DNA of 7,946 nt, taken from positions 1 through 7,946 of the forward strand of contig JAUVDF010000035.1 of assembly GCA_030595455.1 (NCBI GenBank). The letters run 5' to 3'. The notes under the pieces are model-generated. The model searched no databases. It had not been told where the DNA came from and saw nothing but the letters and a program-made list of their open reading frames with translations. The DNA comes from Fidelibacterota bacterium. GTDB taxonomy: Bacteria > Fidelibacterota > UBA8477 > JABMPR01. The translations under genes were made by a program, and so were the position numbers. Positions 1-4,654 of the stretch are shown here, one piece after another; the stretch's first letter is position 1; each line of letters opens with the position of its first letter.

Positions 1-273
1 GAGAGAGAATCTCGTAGATCACGCCGTCACCGTCCACGACATCGTCCATCAACTTCAACTGTTTATGTAGATTCTGATGATCATGGTCGCGATTCATACC
101 ATTACACCATGACTGTTACGTTGGAAGAGATGACTTTGCAACAAACACGCTTACGGGTCACAGTCCAGGGACAACATTTGGAAGGTAGTAGTGTGATTGA
201 ATCCGGACCAGTTCAAACCCAGGAATTCTATTTAGATTTTTACAATCGTTTGCAGATTGCACTCAATCGCTAG
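1..273 (+). CDS. 3' end of an unrecognised protein (partial, 90 residues visible)
   Basis: Frame 1 is open from the first base to a TAG at 271-273, so the start lies outside the window. The visible part opens with a strongly basic stretch rich in Arg, His and Ser (residues 1-20 of the fragment), then a short acidic and Tyr/His-rich stretch, then about 55 residues of alternating hydrophobic pattern (TVTLEEMTLQQTRLRVTVQG and on) that predicts beta-strands, ending in an amphipathic helix-like FYNRLQIALNR. I do not recognise a family. A basic linker followed by a small beta-rich end would suit an exported or envelope protein, but that is a guess. It is separated from the next gene by 172 bp and that gene has its own strong ribosome site, so it is probably a separate transcript or the end of an upstream operon. 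Confidence 0.6.
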   Translation, partial: ERESRRSRRHRPRHRPSTSTVYVDSDDHGRDSYHYTMTVTLEEMTLQQTRLRVTVQGQHLEGSSVIESGPVQTQEFYLDFYNRLQIALNR

Positions 274-306
274 GGGGATCCTTCGTAGCAATTTGATCGC
301 TGCACT

Positions 307-374
307 TTGGTGAAAGATGTTGGATGGACTGTATATAATCGTATATATCATTACTAATATTAATTACTAATATT
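307..374 (+). promoter_or_regulatory. AT-rich leader with -10-like box and tandem repeats
   Basis: The gap between the first two genes is very AT-rich from about 331 on. It contains a perfect TATAAT at 334-339 but no good -35 at 16-18 bp upstream (TGAAAG at 311-316). GTATATA occurs twice ten bases apart (331 and 341), and a perfect 12-base direct repeat, ATTACTAATATT, occurs at 350-361 and 363-374, a 13-base period. This is a plausible promoter or operator region for the 446-3175 cluster. The exact promoter is not certain from sequence alone. Confidence 0.3.
350..374 (+). repeat. Two tandem copies of a 12-base direct repeat
   Basis: ATTACTAATATT is present at 350-361 and again at 363-374, separated by one base. 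The copies are identical. They lie about 70-95 bases upstream of the start codon at 446. Tandem short repeats in this position can be binding sites for a regulator, but AT-rich DNA also gives such repeats by chance. Confidence 0.6.
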
Positions 375-432
375 GTTAACTGATTTTACAAATTTAGACA
401 ATTACATTACGTTTAAATTGTTAAATAACATT

Positions 433-441
433 AAGGAGGGG
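433..441 (+). promoter_or_regulatory. Strong ribosome binding site
   Basis: AAGGAGGGG lies a few bases before the ATG at 446. It is the strongest Shine-Dalgarno in the window, and it fixes that start and suggests high translation of the first gene of the cluster. Confidence 0.8.
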
Positions 442-445
442 TCAC

Positions 446-1927
446 ATGAAGATTTATAGTGTCGCTTTAATTCTGGTACTGTTGTGTGGAAGTATATTTG
501 CCCAGGATGGCAGTATTCTTCCTGCCCAAAAATCGGCTATTGCTTCATTAGCAACCAATAATGGCTTTTCGCAGTTAAGTCTAGATACCTATCTGCAGGT
601 CAACTATGGTGCCAGTATAAATAATCTGTCAAAAGCCAACGCTGTATTGGTGATCCAGGCTTTCCAGTCTGGCAATAAGCCTAGCCCCAGTGTGGTTATC
701 GCAGCCCCTCCAACGCAGGTAAAACAGGTGATAACGCAAGTGCCTGGTGCCGCTCCAGTCGAACGGCCCAAGGCCAGTATTCTGGAAGCTGGTATGTCAA
801 AACGTTTCTATCTGGTTGACGGAAATATTATTAACGGAACAATTCTAAACATTAAGGGGGATATTTGTGAGATTGAAACCCCAGATGGTACTTTGAACAT
901 TCCTAAAAGCGATATTCTTGAAGAGACGGCCAAGATCACCAAGAAGGATGATACCCGCTATGTCGGACCTGTGCTAAAAGATAGCATGCAGGAAATTGTC
1001 ATCAGGTCTAAGTATGGTGATGTGGTGATCAATAAAAAAGATATCAAAGATATGGACCGCTACCACGGTGGTCAACGAGTGGCCTGGGCTGAAGAGAAGA
1101 AGACCTTTTATCAGGGTGAAGCTGTCCTGACTGATATTTTTCTAGATCCCACGGCTTTCCCACTTCCAGCGCATACCTTCTACATTAGTGGACTCTCTAT
1201 TGGCTATGGCTTTACTGATAGATTTATGCTGAGGACCAAATTTGGTAGTAATTTCTCAGGGGATTTAAATATGCAGGCACACTGGCGCTTCTACCATCGT
1301 CCTACTGGTGCCAAGGAATCAGCTGCAGCCCTTGGGATGAGTTTGCATCGTAATTATCCCATGAGGAACCTGGTTGCCCGCTATTCACAGTTTGTAACCC
1401 TGGATTCTTCTAATTTAAATCTTCGCTCTGATGTTAGTATTGACAATGTTATGGACGATCCAGACGCTGTTGGTATTTATGCTGAGCTCTACTATGTCAT
1501 GTCCTATCGTCGGACTATGGAAAGCGGTCGTGGTAAAGTGGGGGCTCACTTTGGTGCCAGGACCAACAGCTTCCCATTGTTAAAGGCAGGTCTGCTTAAA
1601 GATGATCCAACGATCAATTGGGAAGAAACGGCTGAATTCATTATTCCCTTTAGACTGTTTGCCGGTTTTGAGTATGACCTCTCCAAAAACATGAAGTTCC
1701 TGGCTGAAGTCTGGGCTGATAATGGTAATAAGTATCGAACTTTCTCAGAAACTTGGGATGACTATTTCGGAGATGAGACCCGTTTTGTATTTGATGGAAC
1801 CGATGGTAAATACTCTATGCTGGACTTTGACTTTGGATTTCTTTATGCTGTGAGTGAGACCTTCAGAGTCGGTATTCACTTTCAGCAACCTTATCTAGTC
1901 TTTTACTGGGAGTTCTACGAGCTCTAA
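446..1927 (+). CDS. Exported protein: helical module, two Sm-like units and a C-terminal beta-barrel
   Basis: This is a 493-residue protein whose start is fixed by the ribosome site at 433-441. Residues 1-20 form a Sec signal peptide with likely cleavage after FAQ. Residues about 25-76 are a compact helical unit with the pattern IASLA..NGFS...LDTYL...YG..I.NLSK..A..VI..FQSG. That pattern resembles the small C-terminal helical module of some phage single-strand-annealing proteins. A Pro/Val/Gln-rich linker follows (77-110). Residues about 118-160 and 165-205 look like two Sm-like small beta-barrels (LVDGNIINGTILNIKGDICE; IVIRSKYGDVVINKKDI). From about 215 to 493 the chain shows alternating hydrophobic and polar strands with many Tyr, Phe and Trp, ending FYWEFYEL, as in an outer-membrane beta-barrel. 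The next gene, 22 bp on, shares the Sm-like domain. It probably sits in the outer membrane with its Sm-like part in the periplasm. The function is unknown; a porin or an envelope-assembly role are both possible. Confidence 0.85.
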   Translation: MKIYSVALILVLLCGSIFAQDGSILPAQKSAIASLATNNGFSQLSLDTYLQVNYGASINNLSKANAVLVIQAFQSGNKPSPSVVIAAPPTQVKQVITQVPGAAPVERPKASILEAGMSKRFYLVDGNIINGTILNIKGDICEIETPDGTLNIPKSDILEETAKITKKDDTRYVGPVLKDSMQEIVIRSKYGDVVINKKDIKDMDRYHGGQRVAWAEEKKTFYQGEAVLTDIFLDPTAFPLPAHTFYISGLSIGYGFTDRFMLRTKFGSNFSGDLNMQAHWRFYHRPTGAKESAAALGMSLHRNYPMRNLVARYSQFVTLDSSNLNLRSDVSIDNVMDDPDAVGIYAELYYVMSYRRTMESGRGKVGAHFGARTNSFPLLKAGLLKDDPTINWEETAEFIIPFRLFAGFEYDLSKNMKFLAEVWADNGNKYRTFSETWDDYFGDETRFVFDGTDGKYSMLDFDFGFLYAVSETFRVGIHFQQPYLVFYWEFYEL

Positions 1928-1949
1928 ATAAGTAAAGCGGGGTACTACT

Positions 1950-2435
1950 ATGATCAAAGTCATTAAGAATCCGCTGCTTTTGACGGTCATCTTTTTACTC
2001 GTGGGCTTCTCTCCAAGCCTGCGTGGGCAAGATAAAATGAGCTTTGATGACCAAACCAAGCTGATCAGGATTAAGAAAATCGCCAATGAATGGCAAGGAG
2101 CCATTCTGACTATCCATACCCGTGATGGGGAAAGCATAGAGGGTCGGCTCATTGAGGTTTCTGGTGGCAATTATCAGATGGAAGTGAATGAGGAACTGAT
2201 CGAAGTTCCCATGGAGGATGTTACTATGGTGAGCTTTGAGCCAGGAATACCTGAATTAATACTTACACTTGCTTCATCACTTATGGGCGGAGCTTTTTTG
2301 AGTGGAGCTATTCTATTGGCCAATGAAGATAGCAGTCCAGCTGCCGTGACTACTGCTGGCCTTTTAGGTCTGGTTGCAGGGGGCTTGTGGGGCTATTCCA
2401 CCTTTTATGAGAGTGAAGTAATTCATCTTGAATAA
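1950..2435 (+). CDS. Small exported Sm-like protein with two membrane segments
   Basis: This encodes 161 residues. Residues 1-26 are a signal peptide or signal anchor (hydrophobic 8-20, possible cleavage near LRG|QD). Residues about 44-96 form an Sm-like small barrel, with ILTIHTRDGESIEGRLIEV followed by a strand-turn-strand and a VPMEDVTMVSF end. The arrangement parallels the Sm-like units of the preceding gene (DG...I.G.I......Y.....  ..I...DI). Residues about 101-123 and 131-150 are Gly/Ala-rich hydrophobic helices (a glycine-zipper-like pair), and the tail STFYESEVIHLE is short. The ATG is 22 bp after the previous stop, with only a weak GCGGGG-like ribosome site, which suggests cotranscription and perhaps coupling. 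Extracytoplasmic Sm-like domains are known from families of unknown function; no RNA binding should be assumed. It is a likely partner of the preceding barrel protein. Confidence 0.85.
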   Translation: MIKVIKNPLLLTVIFLLVGFSPSLRGQDKMSFDDQTKLIRIKKIANEWQGAILTIHTRDGESIEGRLIEVSGGNYQMEVNEELIEVPMEDVTMVSFEPGIPELILTLASSLMGGAFLSGAILLANEDSSPAAVTTAGLLGLVAGGLWGYSTFYESEVIHLE

Positions 2436-2517
2436 GATCCCAGGTAAATTAGCTGGACTTGGTCTGGCTTTTATCCTGCTCAGTAGCTGTTATCATAATG
2501 GACGTATCCGGACCTAG
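2428..2517 (+). CDS. Possible 29-residue lipoprotein in an overlapping frame
   Basis: A TTG at 2428 overlaps the stop of the preceding gene (TAA 2433-2435) and opens a 29-codon frame ending in TAG at 2515-2517. The peptide reads like a textbook lipoprotein signal: a basic start (NKIPGK), a hydrophobic core (LAGLGLAFILL), and the lipobox LSSC with Cys at residue 21. After the Cys only eight residues remain (YHNGRIRT). The ribosome site is weak (GAGTGAAG, 9 bases upstream), so translation would rely on coupling to the preceding gene. Small lipoproteins such as entericidins show that peptides of this size exist, but no similarity to them is claimed. It could also be the remnant of a longer lipoprotein, or chance. 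The exact fit of n-region, core and lipobox in a gap between genes is the reason for listing it. Confidence 0.45.
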   Translation: MNKIPGKLAGLGLAFILLSSCYHNGRIRT

Positions 2518-3175
2518 CTGGAGTAACCCCCTGAAGCTAGCTCGCGTCCTTTTCATTCGCTTATTACTGATCTGTCTAACTGGAACGGTGGGATCAGCCT
2601 GGGGACAACAGCTTACACCACTTGATACTCTGTACTCTGGTGAATCTTTGGGTCTCGGGATGCGGGTAGTCTTAAAGCCTATTCAACTCTGGCAGCACTT
2701 CAGCTATTCACAATCCTTTATGAATTGCCAGTTTGAAAGCTCTTGCTCTAATTTTATGGCTGAGGCTATTCAGGAAAAAGGACTGATTCGCGGAGCAATT
2801 GCCGGTACCGATCGCATTGTTCGCTGCAATCCCGCTGCCCACCACTACCATATTCAGAATCCTAATTCACAATTCCATTTTGATGGTCGCCTCATAGATC
2901 CTCTGGAATGGGCAGCTGAACCCGAACCGGGAAAGAGTCCAGTGCTGGCAGTGGCCCTCTCAATTGTCCCGGGATTGGGCAGGACTTATGCTGGACGACC
3001 CATCGATGGCCTGTTTAGCCTCCTCCTGGTAGCCAGCTTTGCTAACAATGCCTACCAGCATAATCTGGAGGGAAACTCGTTTCGAGTAGGACTGAATACA
3101 GCCTTTATGAGCTTGTTTTGGGTGGCCGATATCTATGGTGCTTATCGCAGTGCTAAAATGACCCCTGCTCAATAG
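2498..3175 (+). CDS. Exported YidD-like protein with C-terminal membrane tail
   Basis: From the ATG at 2498 this is 225 residues. A hydrophobic segment at 17-34 ends in SAWG|QQ, a good signal-peptidase site. Residues about 52-114 match the YidD family (membrane-protein insertion efficiency factor): Pro-Ile-Gln...Trp-Gln, then C77, the F..SCSNF motif with C83, an EAI..KGLIRG helix, and DRIVRCNP with C110. These three Cys are the family's conserved ones. Ordinary YidD is a cytoplasmic-face protein of about 70-85 residues, so a signal peptide in front is unusual. Residues about 147-220 form a hydrophobic tail, with the pattern SIVPGLGRTYAGRPIDGLF followed by further hydrophobic helices, like DUF5683-type tails. 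The start is uncertain: the ATG has no ribosome site, whereas a CTG at 2531 has GGAG seven bases upstream and would give a cleaner signal peptide (KLARVLFIRLLL). A role in envelope protein assembly is inferred from the domain only. Confidence 0.8.
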   Translation: MDVSGPSWSNPLKLARVLFIRLLLICLTGTVGSAWGQQLTPLDTLYSGESLGLGMRVVLKPIQLWQHFSYSQSFMNCQFESSCSNFMAEAIQEKGLIRGAIAGTDRIVRCNPAAHHYHIQNPNSQFHFDGRLIDPLEWAAEPEPGKSPVLAVALSIVPGLGRTYAGRPIDGLFSLLLVASFANNAYQHNLEGNSFRVGLNTAFMSLFWVADIYGAYRSAKMTPAQ

Positions 3176-3250
3176 TGATAGTCTATATCTGTATTGAATT
3201 AACATTCACTTTACAATAGATTCATCGTATTGAAAATTGAATAAACTCAG

Positions 3251-3268
3251 GACTCAAGTCATTGAGTC
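3251..3268 (+). promoter_or_regulatory. Perfect 7-bp dyad upstream of the phosphodiesterase gene
   Basis: GACTCAA (3251-3257), a four-base spacer GTCA, and TTGAGTC (3262-3268) form a perfect inverted repeat, 22 bases before the ATG at 3291 and 13 bases before its ribosome site. No run of T follows, so it is not a typical terminator. It would suit an operator for a dimeric regulator, or an RNA hairpin in the leader that affects translation or transcript stability. Confidence 0.45.
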
Positions 3269-3280
3269 AAAATCATACTT

Positions 3281-3286
3281 AAGGGG
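3281..3286 (+). promoter_or_regulatory. Ribosome binding site that decides the start of the phosphodiesterase gene
   Basis: AAGGGG is placed five bases before ATG 3291. It favours this ATG, followed by a clean lipoprotein signal peptide, over the in-frame TTG at 3237, which would add 18 residues that do not fit a signal peptide. Confidence 0.75.
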
Positions 3287-3290
3287 AAAC

Positions 3291-4553
3291 ATGAAAAAGA
3301 TAAATTGGATGCAGCTGACCCTGTCCACAATCCTGCTGGTTATTATACTTGGTGCTTGTTCAAGTAATCCATACGTAAAAGAAATTCCCAAGGAGCAGTA
3401 TGTTGTCATGCTTTCCCTGGATGGTTGTCGCTGGGATTATCCTCAGATGTATGATATGCCCAACCTGGAATCGATTGCCAGGCAAGGGGTTAAATTAGAA
3501 TCTTTGCAACCTTCATTCCCCAGTAAAACTTTCCCCAATCATTATAGTATCGCTACTGGGCTTTACCCTGATCATCATGGTATTATCCAAAACAGTTTCT
3601 ATGATCCAGAGATGGACGCCTACTATAAAATTAGTGATCGGGAGGCCGTGGAGAATGGAGACTTCTATGGTGGAGAGCCGATCTGGGTTACGGCTGAGAA
3701 GCAGGGGCTGAGAACAGCATCATTCTTCTGGGTGGGGAGCGAAGCACCGGTTTGTGATACCTATCCTACGCGTTGGAAAAAGTATGATCATCATTTTCCT
3801 TATGAAGCTAGAGTCGATAGTGTTATTTCCTGGTTACAGCTTCCCAAGCAAGATCGTCCTCGTCTGATTACCTGGTATTACCCTGAGCCTGACGGTGTCG
3901 GACATCGTTACAGCCCTGAAAGTCCTGAAGTGAAGGAGAAAGTAGAATACCTTGATAGTCTCATCGGTGATTTTCTCAATAAATTGGCACAATTACCCAT
4001 CGCTGATCAGGTGAATGTTATTGTTACTTCTGATCATGGTATGGCCCGCATTTCTGGTGATAAAGCGATCTACTTTGATGATTATATCCAAACAACCTGG
4101 TTGGATACGGCACTTGGTTCTAATCCGATGTGGATGTTTGATCCCAAAGAAGGCTATAAAGATTCTGTCTACTTGAACCTCAAACGAGCAGATCATATGC
4201 AAGTTTGGACCAAGGACAGTATTCCTGAAAACCTGCACTATGGAACCAATTCCCGAGTCATGGATATTATTACAGCACCTGATCTTAATTGGAGTGTTGG
4301 CTGGCGTGAGCGTGAATTACCAGCTGACTATATTGGGGGCACCCACGGTTATGATCCCCATTATAAAGACATGCATGCCATCTTTTATGCCGCTGGACCA
4401 GCTTTTAAAAATGGTTATGTCCATCCCACAGTTGAAAATGTAAATATCTATCCCCTGATTGCCAAGATTCTAAATCTTGACCCGGCTGAAACAGACGGGA
4501 AACTGGAAAATGTTAGCCGCATGCTAAAACCGAAAATGTTGATAGACGACTAA
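3291..4553 (+). CDS. Lipoprotein nucleotide pyrophosphatase/phosphodiesterase (NPP family, alkaline phosphatase superfamily)
   Basis: The 420-residue product belongs to the type I phosphodiesterase/nucleotide pyrophosphatase family, which cleaves phosphodiester or pyrophosphate bonds of nucleotides and related molecules using two zinc ions. Residues 1-22 are a lipoprotein signal with lipobox LGAC and Cys23, so it is anchored to a membrane and faces the periplasm or outside. The metal and catalytic residues are all visible: D44 (MLSLDGCRWD), the nucleophile T80 (PSFPSKTFPNHYSIATGLYP), N101 (GIIQNSFYDP), D201 and H205 (PEPDGVGHRYSP), D248 and H249 (VTSDHGM), and H352 (GGTHGYDP). The length matches bacterial NPP enzymes of about 400 residues. 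The natural substrate cannot be told from sequence. It heads a cluster with the 32-residue protein two bases downstream and then the repeat protein. A phosphonate or sulfate ester hydrolase of the same superfamily is less likely, given the NPP-type nucleophile motif. Confidence 0.95.
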   Translation: MKKINWMQLTLSTILLVIILGACSSNPYVKEIPKEQYVVMLSLDGCRWDYPQMYDMPNLESIARQGVKLESLQPSFPSKTFPNHYSIATGLYPDHHGIIQNSFYDPEMDAYYKISDREAVENGDFYGGEPIWVTAEKQGLRTASFFWVGSEAPVCDTYPTRWKKYDHHFPYEARVDSVISWLQLPKQDRPRLITWYYPEPDGVGHRYSPESPEVKEKVEYLDSLIGDFLNKLAQLPIADQVNVIVTSDHGMARISGDKAIYFDDYIQTTWLDTALGSNPMWMFDPKEGYKDSVYLNLKRADHMQVWTKDSIPENLHYGTNSRVMDIITAPDLNWSVGWRERELPADYIGGTHGYDPHYKDMHAIFYAAGPAFKNGYVHPTVENVNIYPLIAKILNLDPAETDGKLENVSRMLKPKMLIDD

Positions 4554-4555
4554 AC

Positions 4556-4654
4556 ATGTTAGATCTGGTCTTTCCTGGGGGGCTCTACGTTTTTGCAGGA
4601 GTAATCGTATTACTCGTGACCTTTTACCGCTGGATCAATAAGGATGATCAGTGA
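4556..4654 (+). CDS. 32-residue single-span membrane protein between two coupled genes
   Basis: ATG at 4556, two bases after the phosphodiesterase stop, opens a 32-codon frame ending in TGA at 4652-4654. Residues 1-7 are MLDLVFP. Residues 8-24 (GGLYVFAGVIVLLVTFY) make one membrane helix, and the tail RWINKDDQ carries the charges. By the positive-inside tendency the C-terminus would lie in the cytoplasm. There is no clear ribosome site of its own, which suits reinitiation after the upstream stop. Its TGA overlaps the GTG start of the following gene by four bases (GTGA), and the ribosome site of that gene lies inside this frame. Such packing on both sides is the main support that it is a real gene. 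I do not recognise a family; its size recalls single-span accessory subunits, but no specific match is seen. Confidence 0.65.
   Translation: MLDLVFPGGLYVFAGVIVLLVTFYRWINKDDQ
4640..4644 (+). promoter_or_regulatory. Ribosome binding site supporting the GTG start at 4651
   Basis: AAGGA at 4640-4644 lies six bases before GTG 4651, inside the preceding 32-codon frame. It supports GTG as the start of the repeat-protein gene and suggests translational coupling. Confidence 0.7.

Noticed and set aside
446..700. Sign of prophage because of the annealing-protein-like helical module.
   Set aside because: The module is part of a signal-peptide-bearing protein, and no other phage gene, integrase or attachment-like repeat is present.
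1895..2170. An open frame of 91 codons on the minus strand.
   Set aside because: It lies opposite two well-supported genes and shows no domain, signal or ribosome site of its own. The other minus-strand frames (2960-3205, 3993-4238, 5048-5242, 5359-5571, 7665-7880) were rejected for the same reasons.
2459..2497. A TTG start 13 codons upstream of the YidD-like ATG.
   Set aside because: No ribosome site, and the added residues produce a second hydrophobic stretch that reflects the lipoprotein signal read in another frame.
3194..3217. Promoter made of TTGAAT (3194) and TACAAT (3212).
   Set aside because: The spacer is only 12 bp, too short for a standard sigma-70 promoter.
3237..3290. A TTG start 18 codons upstream of the phosphodiesterase ATG.
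   Set aside because: It lacks a ribosome site, crosses the dyad, and would place charged residues before a complete lipoprotein signal that begins at ATG 3291.
4240..4443. A 67-codon plus-strand frame inside the phosphodiesterase gene.
   Set aside because: It is an out-of-frame shadow of a conserved part of the enzyme, which includes the H352 metal ligand.
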